This document shows, in pieces, positions 11,212 to 19,374 of a DNA stretch of 64,000 nt (positions are counted from its first letter, which is position 1; the number at the start of each line of letters is the position of its first letter). The notes under the pieces are model-generated. The model had not been told where the DNA came from. It did not search any database and was given only the letters and a program-made list of their open reading frames with translations. The stretch covers positions 62,001 to 126,000 of the forward strand of contig NW_026516249.1 of NCBI RefSeq assembly GCF_025602895.1, written 5' to 3'. The DNA comes from Polychytrium aggregatum (lineage: Eukaryota; Chytridiomycota; Chytridiomycetes; Polychytriales). Made by a program: the position numbers and the translations under genes.

Positions 11212-14200
11212 ATGCAAGACATCTCACCCAGCGCTTCGACAACGGGGCAGTACATCATCCTTGGACTGGCGCTCGTCGTGCACATCTATGTCGCCCAGGC
11301 CTTCTTCCGGAGGCTGCACTGGCCACCAAAAGTCAATCAGGCCAACGCATTGTTCTTCCTCGTGGTCGCGGTGGCAAGTTAACCCAGTGGCGATTTGCAT
11401 CGGCGCTCGCATCCCCACCCATCATGTATCGGTGCTCGCATTTCTATCCACCATACATCGGCCCAGGCTCCCTGACGTCTCGCTCTCGCTCTCGTCACTT
11501 TCGGCTCAGGCAATACCGATATCCCAAATCACTACGTGCTTCTATGTTCAGGCCCAAACCGCAACTGTAAATGGTACAGCCGACCCCACGACGGTAACGC
11601 CGCGCTTTTGTGGCAAGTCTCTGATGTGTTGCATGCCTGCTGGCCAGCCGAGCGGGCTGGGGGATTCCGATGCAGTTCATCGCCGCGTTTCCGTTTGCCG
11701 ACGATCCCGTCTCAGTCTGATGGATGTGCATCCGATGGCTGCCGCGATTCCCATGGATATGTACCCAGATCCAGTACTTTACTGCCTGGAGCAAGTTTGC
11801 CAACTTCTTCATTGGGCTCTATGGCCTTACCACCGTGCACCTATCCCATCTGGTCCTCATTCTGATGAAACCCGTGGCTCCGTATCATGATCTCTGGGTA
11901 AAACGAATGCGTTCGTGGCATCTGTCACGTTGAATCTGGACCGGTTTTACTGGATGACATTCAGTTACTGGCTCGAATGATGCAGAATGCCGGTGATGCT
12001 TTGTGATGTTGGCGATGCTGCAGAGTGACAGAAGCGAAGCCAGATACACACTAGCTCGGCCCGCCATTGCGCTGTGTCGCTCGCTCCTACTGATGAATCG
12101 ACATCCGTCACACTCAGGATTACATTGGATATCTTCTCAACCTGGCATTGTGCCTGCTTCTACATGACATTTTTGCTGGACGACAAACTGCGTCCCTGGA
12201 AGGCAGTGGCACAAGTTCTCTATGCTGCGTTTATCTATCTTTCGTGGCTAAGCTCAAGCGGAATCATTCTATACACACTCAGGAAGTGCCATAAAGTCCT
12301 GCGGGCAAGCATGGACGACCCAAGCACGAAAAAGCCTCCGAGCAAATGTGCAAGTGGTGTGGATATGCTCAAGGGGGTGGTATCCAAGCTCCCGGAAACG
12401 CGGATTGTCTTTGCAATCCTGTTACTGATTAGGCAAGTGTCAATCCAACAGCGGCCCAGTGCCCAGTCGGTATCGAAGCGCCAACGGCGGAGGGACGGAC
12501 TATTGTTACCCAAACCAGCATTTGGCCGAGATCATCTCGAGGGCTGCATATTGTATACTGGCGCCAAATGCATGGACGCAATGTTCGTGATGGCTGAATG
12601 TCTGTGATGACCAGCATCACAACGGACCAATGAGATTGTCCCGCATGCTCTCGCCCTCCGCACCAATCATGAGTCCCCACGTGTTTGTTTGCCCCCATGC
12701 ATGAGCACGCGCCGTTGCCACCCGCGTCTACTGGTTTCCTGCCTCCCCCACCGCTCGGCACATGTCCCCGGGCTGTGCCAAGCCTCTCTCGCTTGCACAC
12801 CAGCCACTCTCGCACCCCCTTCTCGCTTCTCTGTGATGCTCCACCCTTCTCGCCCACTTTTGCCCCTCGACCTTCTCCCGGTCTATAAATAGCCCTGCAT
12901 GTCTGAGCCTATGTTGAACACCAGTTCGAACAAAACTTGTTCTTTGGTGTTCGGGGCTAAAAGCTAATAAAGCTCATACCAAGCACTTGGTCTTCGTCCT
13001 TGCGCTTGTTCACTCCTTACACTTTGTTCGAACTCTCTTCTACTGATACCACCTGCTTGGTATCTTCCGCTCCTAGCCCCGCCCCTTTCCTAGTCCTGTC
13101 CGAACCTCAAGCACACTTGTGTCTGAGCCCTCTTCGCTCTCCTGTTCTTGAACCTCCTCGCTTTTTTTTTTTTTCCCAGTCCCAGTCCCAGTCCCGCCAT
13201 GGATCCTGCCCTCGTGGACCGCCTCCGTGCCTTGGAGGCCGAGCTCGCCGAGCTCCGGACAGCTCGCGATGCTCCTGCCGCTGGGTACAGCGTGCAGATG
13301 CCGGACCGTTACGACGGTAACCGGCAAGGGTTCCGGGCATTCGTAAATCAGTGCAAACTGTATATACGAATGCAGCCCCACCGGTTCCCTGCTGACCCGA
13401 TTAAGGTCGGATTCGTCATTAGTCTGCTCACTGGACCGGCTCTCCAGTGGGCGACTCCGATGCTTGAGATGGGTGATCCCCGACTCAACTCTTTTGGCGA
13501 TTTCCTAGAACGCTTTTCCAAAGTGTTTGACGACCCTGATCGGGCCAGGACTGCCGAGTCAGTGATCACCACACTGTCTCAGGGCAACCGCCCGTGCGCA
13601 GTCTATGCATCCGAGTTCCTTCGTATTGCCGCCGATACGACTTGGAACGACGGTGCAAAGATCTCGTTCTTCCGACTTGGCTTGTCGGATGATGTCAGAG
13701 ACGAACTTTCGCGAGTTCGCCCTCTGCCACGAGATCTGGAGGAGTACATCGAGCTTTGTAACGAGCTCGATGCACGAATCCGCGAGCGCCGTCAAGAGCG
13801 CCGAAGCACGCCTGCCCGCTACCGGTCTTCCCAGTTCGCCTTTGGTTCCGCCTCCGCTGCCGTTCCCGCCATCGCTCCCGCGCCCGTCCTCGCTCCGCCG
13901 CACCCCTCCTACATTGTTTCCGAGCCCATGCAAGTGGACTCTGCCGTCTCTGGACCCCTGACCGCCGAGGAGAAACAACGCCGCCGCCGCTTTGGACTCT
14001 GCCTGTACTGTGGCAAGAAGGGCCACTTGGTACGAAACTGCCCCGTCAAGTTTGGATCTACCAGAGCTACCGGACCGCCCCCTGGACCTCCCGGCCCGAG
14101 GATCATCCGCACCATCGTTTACGAAGATGGAGAAGTGCAAGACTTCAGTTCGGGAAACGACCAGGCCCGGTTCTAAGTGAAGGCCTTGAACCGGAGCCGT

Positions 14201-17200
14201 GCCCACCGCCTTCCGAAAGTGAAGACATTGGTAAGGTGCCTTTGGTAAGTACTGGGGAAGCAGTGATGTGCGGACAGCTTCGCCTTGCCTCTGGACCGGC
14301 GGACACTCTCAGCTCTGGCATAGTACCCGTGGCACCTCTGGTGTCACTGGGAACTGCACCTCATCCACAGGTGCAAATACCTGAGCTGTCCTGCCAACCC
14401 TCGGCAAAGTTAACTGTCTGTGCTAGCCGCAACCCTGGTGCCGAAGCTGGTACCGAACCAAAGTCTTGTGTTTCGTCTGTTCGTCGTTGCTCGTTGGTTG
14501 TTCCCGTCGCTGTTCGTCTTCCTTCTGGTGATTCTCTGTCGTGCGAAGGACTTGTCGATTCTGGTGCCTCTGGCAACTTTATCGACGAGGACTTTGTTGC
14601 TCGACACTCTGTCCCCACCTGCTCCAAGGCTTCGCCCTTGGCAGTGGAAGGCGTGGATGGTAAGCCGCTGTCGTCTGGCCCCATCCTCCGCGAGACTGCT
14701 CCACTCGAGGTGATTCTCGGGGACGTCTCGCAACGCCTTCGGTTCGATGTGATCAGGTCTCCACATCAACCACTTATCCTTGGCTTTCCTTGGTTGCGCA
14801 CCGCCGAGCCCAAGATTGTCTGGTCTCGCGGTCTTCTTTGTCTCCCTCCTTCTGTTGATTCCGACCCCTCTCCATGCACTACTTCTCTTTCGTCTTGCTC
14901 CACTTCCTCCAATGTCACTCCCCTTCTTGATGATTCCACTCCTTTGATTGATCTAAGCTCCTCTCCTACGCTCCCACCTTCGTCTTCCCCTTCTTGTCTT
15001 GTTCCTCCCGAACCCCTTCGCTCTTCCCAAACCCCTTCTTCTGTTGTCAGTTCTCTTTCCCTCCTTGATGTACCTCCTCCTGTTGTTTGTTCTTCGGACA
15101 TTGTTCAGAATAAAGTAACCGTCGAACATTATTCTGACCTTGTCCACGCCCCTCCTCTCAGCTCGGACGCTCCTCTCCGCGTCTGCAGCATTGATTACCG
15201 CTCGATGCGCGAGTCTTTGGATGCATGCAGGCATGGAACGCAACCCCTGACCATCTTTCAGGTCCATGTCCTGCCCACTGACGAGCCGAGCACTGCGACT
15301 GTCGAAGTGCCTGCGGAGTACAAGGACTTCCTGTCTGTTTTCTCTAAACAGGAAGCTGACTCCTTGCCTCCGCATCGCCCTTATGACTGCCCCATTGACT
15401 TGGAGCCGGGCAAGTCGCCAAAGTTCGGGCCTCTGTACTCACTGTCCGAGCCCGAACTTCACGCTCTGCGTGACTATCTCGACGAGAATCTTGCCAAGGG
15501 ATTCGTTCGTCCTTCGTCGTCCCCAGCAGGCTCACCAATCCTCTTCGTCAAGAAGAAGGACGGCTCACTTCGTCTTTGCGTTGACTACCGCGCACTGAAC
15601 GGTATCACGGTAAAGAACCGTTACCCTTTACCGCTGATCGGCGAGCTGCTGGACCGACTTCGAGGCGCGAAGGTGTTCACTAAGCTGGACCTTCGTGGAG
15701 CCTACAATCTGCTGCGCATCCGCTCCGGGGACGAGTGGAAGACAGCTTTCCGTACTCGATATGGGCACTTCGAGTACTTGGTGATGCCCTTTGGGCTCAC
15801 CAACGCGCCAGCGACGTTCCAGCACTTCATCAACGACGTCCTGCGCACCGAGTTGGACCAGTTCGCAATTGCGTATCTTGACGATATCTTGATCTACAGT
15901 GCTGATCCGTCGCAGCATGTAGAGCACGTCAAGCAGGTCCTCTCGAAGCTCCGAGCTGCAAAGCTGTATTGCAAGCTGGAGAAGTGCGAGTTCTCCAAAA
16001 CCTCGGTCTCGTTCCTTGGTTTCATGGTCTCGCCCGAGGGCATCGGTATGGAGCGATCCAAGCTCTCTGCGATCTTGGATTGGCCCATACCGCGCAACAT
16101 CTCGGATCTTCGATCCTTTGTCGGGTTTGCGAACTTCTATCGACGCTTCATCGATGGATACGCAAAGATCGCGGGGCCCATGACTCGGCTCTTCCGGAAG
16201 ACGCATGGCTTCCAGTGGTCCCGCGAAGCCGATAAAGCATTCAGATCCTTGAAGGATGCCTTCGTTTCGGAGCCCGTTCTGGTGCATCCGGACCCATCCA
16301 AGCCGTTCGTCGTAGAGTCAGATGCGTCGGACTTTGCGCTTGGATGCGTGCTCTCCCAGCGGGGTGCTGATGATCGCCTTCATCCTTGCTCGTTCCATTC
16401 GCGGACACTCTCGAATGCTGAACGTAACTACAGCATATACGAGAAAGAGCTGTTGGCGATCAAGGAGGCTTTCGAGGCGTGGCGACACTACCTCGAAGGC
16501 GCCCAGCATCCCGTTGCCGTTCTGACCGATCACAAGAACTTGGAGTACCTGGCAACGGCTCGCATCCTAAACCAGCGTCATGCACGGTGGTCCCAGTTCT
16601 TGTCTCGGTTCGACATCCGCATCCAGTACCGTCCTGGTGCGAGGAACGGCAAGGCCGATGCCCTGTCTCGTCGCTCGGACTACATCCCTTCGTCGGCCTC
16701 CGTGTCGAGGGATCCGCCTCTGCTTCTCGATCCTGCCGCGGTGATACGCGTGCTCCGAAGCAGAGACGCCCGCTCTTCGGTTGCAAGTCGCAGTGACCCT
16801 GTGGATTTGCTGCAGCTCATAGCCGAAGAGCAGGCTCGGGATCCCGGTCTAGACAAATACCGTCGTGACCCGAAGTTCGTCTGGAATGGCCAGTACCTCA
16901 CCTTCCAGAACAGGATTGTGGTCCCAGAGTCGTGCCGAGTTCCGGCGCTCAAGTCGTGCCATGACCCAGTCGCTGTGGGTCATCCAGGCATCCGACGGAC
17001 TCTGGCTCTGGTATCGCGACAGTTTTGGTGGCAAACCTATCGGAAAGATGTCAAAGAGTACGTCTCGACGTGCGACACCTGTGCACGCTCGAAAGCTCCG
17101 CGACACAAGCCGTTTGGGTTCCTGTTGCCACTCCAGACAGCCGATCGACCCTGGGGGACACTGACCATGGACTTTATCACTGATCTGCCAAAGTCCAAGG

Positions 17201-19018
17201 GTCACACCTGCATCTTTGTGGTGGTATGCAGCCTCACAAAGATGGCACACTTTATGTCCTGGCGTTCACTGCCGTCGGCGGAGGAGACTGCGTCACTGTT
17301 CCTCGACAATGTCTTTCGTCTCCATGGCCTCCCCGACACAGTGGTTTCAGACCGAGGAAGTCAGTTCACCTCTCGGTTCTGGAAGGCACTCTGCACGCAG
17401 CTCGGGATCCAAACCAGTCTGTCCACGGCCTTCCATCCCCAGACCGATGGACAGACTGAGAGGGTCAACCAGGTCATCAACCAATACCTGCGCTGTTACA
17501 CGTCGTATCAGCAAGATGACTGGGCCGAGCTGCTGCCGTTGGCCGAGTTCTCTTACAATAACCTCGAGAACTCGTCAACACATGCCTCGCCATTCTTGGC
17601 AACCTATGGGTTCCACCCAAGGTTCGAAGTCCCCGTTGTCGCTGGCGGCCCTGATGTTCCCTCTGCCACGGAGAGGGTTGAACATCTCCAGCGGAACCTG
17701 GCACTGTTGAAGGAGAATCTTGAGAAGGCAAAGTCTGACTACAAGCACTTCTCAGATCTCCGGAGGTCCCAGGCTCCCGACTTGCGTCCGGGCGATCAAG
17801 TCTGGGTGCTGACTCGTAACATCAGCACCACTCGCCCAAGCAAGAAGCTGGATTACCAGAGGATTGGACCATTCACCATCCTCGAGGCCGTCGGGACATT
17901 GGCTTTCCGCCTGGACTTGCCAAAGGACATAAAGGTGCACCCGGTGTTCCATGTGTCTCTTCTTGAGCCCTACAAGAAGAACTCGCTTCCGGGTCGGGTG
18001 CAAGCGCCGCCCCCTGCGGTGGTCATCGATGGGAACTTGGAGTGGGAGGTCGAAGAGATCTTAGACTCCAAGTTCGTGCGCGGAAAGCTGCACTATCTCA
18101 TCGATTGGAAAGGCTACCCGGTCACCGATCGAAGTTGGGAGCCCGCCGACATTGTCTTTGCCCCAACGGTGGCCGCGGAGTACCACCGACGCTACCCAGA
18201 CAAGCCTGGCCCCAGGAGAACTCAAGATGGAACACGCCGTAGTTTAAGGAGGAGATAGTGTGATGACCAGCATCACAACGGACCAATGAGATTGTCCCGC
18301 ATGCTCTCGCCCTCCGCACCAATCATGAGTCCCCACGTGTTTGTTTGCCCCCATGCATGAGCACGCGCCGTTGCCACCCGCGTCTACTGGTTTCCTGCCT
18401 CCCCCACCGCTCGGCACATGTCCCCGGGCTGTGCCAAGCCTCTCTCGCTTGCACACCAGCCACTCTCGCACCCCCTTCTCGCTTCTCTGTGATGCTCCAC
18501 CCTTCTCGCCCACTTTTGCCCCTCGACCTTCTCCCGGTCTATAAATAGCCCTGCATGTCTGAGCCTATGTTGAACACCAGTTCGAACAAAACTTGTTCTT
18601 TGGTGTTCGGGGCTAAAAGCTAATAAAGCTCATACCAAGCACTTGGTCTTCGTCCTTGCGCTTGTTCACTCCTTACAATGTCAGAGCGTTGGCCGGCAGT
18701 TGGTCTCACACCTCGGAGCGGCATTCACATCTTCCCTCATCGCTCGCATCTTCCATGCTTGCTCGCAGTACCTTCGCTACGGTTGCACTTGCCCTCAGCG
18801 CCGCCTGGACTGATACCATGCCAAACATGGCGTTGGTGATGATTCGCTTTGGAAATCTGTTCCTGAGCTCCTCGCTCGCCGCTGTGCATATAATGCTCTT
18901 TCACATCATCCCACAGCAGTCTACTGCTTCATTGTCCGGACAGGCACCCGGCTCGGGAACGTCCAACACCGACCGCATCGATCGCAAAGACTGCGATCGA
19001 CACACGTCGAGTGTCTAG
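11212..19018 (+). CDS. putative seven-helix membrane protein, interrupted in an intron by a retrotransposon
   Basis: Tentative model starting at ATG 11212. Hydrophobic segments in order: YIILGLALVVHIYVAQAFF, NALFFLVVAVA, FANFFIGLYGLTTVHLSHLV (exon ending 11,897, donor GTAAAA), a segment after acceptor 12,117, VLYAAFIYLSWLSSSGIILY, RIVFAILLLIS|TFATVALALS and ALVMIRFGNLFLSSSLAAVH, giving about seven helices as in GPCR-like proteins. The sixth helix is split: exon end 12,432 (AG|GCAAGT, a GC donor) joins 18,769 (CGCAG|T), completing a Ser codon in frame. The whole chromovirus lies in that intron, which would be about 260 bp without it. Stop TAG 19016-19018. Exons 2-4 are uncertain: phases do not agree between 11,897 and 12,118, so a missed exon or a frameshift is possible. 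Family not recognised. Confidence 0.45.
12598..12602. repeat. target-site duplication ATGTC, left copy
   Basis: Five bases ATGTC directly before the 5' LTR (TGTGATG...). The same five bases follow the 3' LTR at 18,678-18,682, as expected from integrase-mediated insertion. Confidence 0.95.
12603..13021 (+). repeat. 5' LTR (419 bp)
   Basis: Begins TGTGATG and ends CTTACA. Reads as identical to 18,259-18,677 over its length. A 7-bp inverted repeat (TGTGATG/CATCACA) marks its left end. Contains a TATA box, the likely transcript start and a polyadenylation signal. Confidence 0.97.
12884..12971 (+). promoter_or_regulatory. LTR promoter: TATA box, predicted start and poly(A) signal
   Basis: TATAAATA at 12,884-12,891. 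The predicted RNA start is A12923, about 32 bases beyond the TATA box, chosen because the transcript 5' end AGTTCGAACAAA is complementary to the primer binding site. AATAAA at 12,966-12,971 would end R shortly downstream. The start site is inferred, not shown. Confidence 0.7.
13023..13064 (+). other. self-primer binding site with adjacent hairpin
   Basis: TTTGTTCGAACT at 13,023-13,034, one base after the LTR, is the exact reverse complement of AGTTCGAACAAA at 12,923-12,934 in the LTR. This is the geometry of Tf1-type self-priming, in which the RNA 5' end folds back and primes minus-strand synthesis. A 7-bp hairpin follows: GATACCA 13,045-13,051 with TGGTATC 13,058-13,064, loop of six. No tRNA-type site adjoins the LTR. 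Confidence 0.75.
13199..14176 (+). CDS. gag: Gag polyprotein of the chromovirus
   Basis: 325 residues from ATG 13199 (context CCGCCATGG); the reading frame upstream of this ATG is non-initiating. An N-terminal coiled-coil-like stretch (residues about 4-20) is followed by the Ty3/Gypsy Gag core (YDGNRQGFRAFVNQCKLYI, ALQWATPML). Near the C-terminus is a CCHC zinc knuckle, CLYCGKKGHLVRNC (C-X2-C-X4-H-X4-C), for RNA packaging. The frame ends in TAA 14174-14176, 15 bases past a GGGAAAC slippery heptamer, so Gag alone is the main product and Gag-Pol would come from -1 frameshifting. Gag forms the virus-like particle in which reverse transcription occurs. Confidence 0.95.
   Translation: MDPALVDRLRALEAELAELRTARDAPAAGYSVQMPDRYDGNRQGFRAFVNQCKLYIRMQPHRFPADPIKVGFVISLLTGPALQWATPMLEMGDPRLNSFGDFLERFSKVFDDPDRARTAESVITTLSQGNRPCAVYASEFLRIAADTTWNDGAKISFFRLGLSDDVRDELSRVRPLPRDLEEYIELCNELDARIRERRQERRSTPARYRSSQFAFGSASAAVPAIAPAPVLAPPHPSYIVSEPMQVDSAVSGPLTAEEKQRRRRFGLCLYCGKKGHLVRNCPVKFGSTRATGPPPGPPGPRIIRTIVYEDGEVQDFSSGNDQARF
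14152..14213 (+). promoter_or_regulatory. -1 ribosomal frameshift signal (slippery heptamer plus predicted pseudoknot)
   Basis: In the gag frame the heptamer is G GGA AAC at 14,152-14,158. After a five-base spacer, stem 1 pairs 14,164-14,173 with 14,188-14,198 (10 pairs, A14195 bulged). Loop bases 14,179-14,184 (GAAGGC) pair with 14,208-14,213 (GCCTTC), giving an H-type pseudoknot. The gag stop lies in the first loop. The pol frame is open from 13,762 onward but has no usable ATG near its start, as expected for frameshift expression. Confidence 0.8.
14158..18258 (+). CDS. pol: Pol polyprotein: protease, reverse transcriptase, RNase H, integrase, chromodomain
   Basis: About 1,366 residues if entered from gag by a -1 shift at 14,158. 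Domains in order: aspartic protease with active site DSGA (14,557-14,568); a Ser/Pro-rich linker; reverse transcriptase with YLDD (15,874-15,885); RNase H (ESDASDFALG, LTDHKNLEYL, GKADALSRR); integrase with an H..H..C..C zinc motif, DD35E catalytic residues (Asp codons 17,170 and 17,350, Glu codon 17,458), and a GPF motif (QRIGPF); then a chromodomain (18,037-18,190; EWEVEEILD, YLIDWKGYP, SWEP) predicted to steer insertion to methylated-histone chromatin. No stop or frameshift interrupts it. The TAG ends one base before the 3' LTR. Confidence 0.95.
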   Translation, partial: RPGPVLSEGLEPEPCPPPSESEDIGKVPLVSTGEAVMCGQLRLASGPADTLSSGIVPVAPLVSLGTAPHPQVQIPELSCQPSAKLTVCASRNPGAEAGTEPKSCVSSVRRCSLVVPVAVRLPSGDSLSCEGLVDSGASGNFIDEDFVARHSVPTCSKASPLAVEGVDGKPLSSGPILRETAPLEVILGDVSQRLRFDVIRSPHQPLILGFPWLRTAEPKIVWSRGLLCLPPSVDSDPSPCTTSLSSCSTSSNVTPLLDDSTPLIDLSSSPTLPPSSSPSCLVPPEPLRSSQTPSSVVSSLSLLDVPPPVVCSSDIVQNKVTVEHYSDLVHAPPLSSDAPLRVCSIDYRSMRESLDACRHGTQPLTIFQVHVLPTDEPSTATVEVPAEYKDFLSVFSKQEADSLPPHRPYDCPIDLEPGKSPKFGPLYSLSEPELHALRDYLDENLAKGFVRPSSSPAGSPILFVKKKDGSLRLCVDYRALNGITVKNRYPLPLIGELLDRLRGAKVFTKLDLRGAYNLLRIRSGDEWKTAFRTRYGHFEYLVMPFGLTNAPATFQHFINDVLRTELDQFAIAYLDDILIYSADPSQHVEHVKQVLSKLRAAKLYCKLEKCEFSKTSVSFLGFMVSPEGIGMERSKLSAILDWPIPRNISDLRSFVGFANFYRRFIDGYAKIAGPMTRLFRKTHGFQWSREADKAFRSLKDAFVSEPVLVHPDPSKPFVVESDASDFALGCVLSQRGADDRLHPCSFHSRTLSNAERNYSIYEKELLAIKEAFEAWRHYLEGAQHPVAVLTDHKNLEYLATARILNQRHARWSQFLSRFDIRIQYRPGARNGKADALSRRSDYIPSSASVSRDPPLLLDPAAVIRVLRSRDARSSVASRSDPVDLLQLIAEEQARDPGLDKYRRDPKFVWNGQYLTFQNRIVVPESCRVPALKSCHDPVAVGHPGIRRTLALVSRQFWWQTYRKDVKEYVSTCDTCARSKAPRHKPFGFLLPLQTADRPWGTLTMDFITDLPKSKGHTCIFVVVCSLTKMAHFMSWRSLPSAEETASLFLDNVFRLHGLPDTVVSDRGSQFTSRFWKALCTQLGIQTSLSTAFHPQTDGQTERVNQVINQYLRCYTSYQQDDWAELLPLAEFSYNNLENSSTHASPFLATYGFHPRFEVPVVAGGPDVPSATERVEHLQRNLALLKENLEKAKSDYKHFSDLRRSQAPDLRPGDQVWVLTRNISTTRPSKKLDYQRIGPFTILEAVGTLAFRLDLPKDIKVHPVFHVSLLEPYKKNSLPGRVQAPPPAVVIDGNLEWEVEEILDSKFVRGKLHYLIDWKGYPVTDRSWEPADIVFAPTVAAEYHRRYPDKPGPRRTQDGTRRSLRRR
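18246..18258 (+). other. polypurine tract
   Basis: AAGGAGGAGATAG ends immediately before the 3' LTR. It includes the pol stop codon, and would prime plus-strand DNA synthesis. Confidence 0.8.
18259..18677 (+). repeat. 3' LTR (419 bp)
   Basis: Same length and reads as the same sequence as 12,603-13,021; begins TGTGATG and ends CTTACA. Confidence 0.97.
18678..18682. repeat. target-site duplication ATGTC, right copy
   Basis: Matches 12,598-12,602 exactly and directly follows the CA end of the 3' LTR. Confidence 0.95.
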
Positions 19019-19374
19019 CGATGCCACGATGAACAACAGTCACAGAAATACATGGCGCTGTTTGCTGCGTTGGTGTCTTCATCCTTGGGAGTGCCTCGTG
19101 GAAGGGATATCCATTGAGCCCACAGAGACTCGGTTTCGCTCGTGCCCTGAGCACCTTCACCGTCGCCAGTGCCCATCGATTTCCAGGCTGCGTGTGCTTG
19201 GTGAGCGGGCTCGCCATCTGATATCCGCAGGATCACCATCTGATGTCCGCGGGCTCGGATGGAACACCAGCCACCCGGTTCTACGTGTTCGTTTCTGGGT
19301 GGCCTGCTCGTTTCTTGGCGCCGAGATTTCAAGCCAGCGCAAGGCGAAACGGGGGCACCCAGCCTCGTTCGATC
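19019..19374. other. short spacer before the P450 gene
   Basis: No separate gene seen. An in-frame start at 19,243 would lengthen the P450 by 44 residues, but that extension has no recognisable content. Confidence 0.5.

Larger units (their letters stand above)
12603..18677 (+). mobile_element. full-length Ty3/Gypsy chromovirus LTR retrotransposon
   Basis: A 6,075-bp element: 5' LTR 12,603-13,021, self-primer binding site 13,023-13,034, gag 13,199-14,176, -1 frameshift signal 14,152-14,213, pol to 18,258, polypurine tract 18,246-18,258, and 3' LTR 18,259-18,677, with target duplication ATGTC. The order PR-RT-RNase H-integrase identifies Metaviridae (Ty3/Gypsy); the C-terminal chromodomain identifies the chromovirus branch. 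The LTRs read as identical and both frames are open, so the insertion is recent and the copy may be able to move. It lies in the sense direction in an intron of a membrane-protein gene. Confidence 0.97.

Noticed and set aside
11158-12607. Calling the seven-helix gene a pseudogene killed by the retrotransposon
   Set aside because: The element sits in an intron whose flanking exons join in frame, so loss of function is not shown; the phase problem upstream may be a missed exon.
12685-12892. Small ORFs inside the LTRs
   Set aside because: Identical pairs of short frames from the duplicated LTR, crossing the promoter; no start context or domain.
13058-13064. TGGTATC resembling an initiator tRNA-Met primer binding site
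   Set aside because: It lies 36 bases from the LTR and is one arm of a hairpin; the self-complementary site beside the LTR explains priming better.
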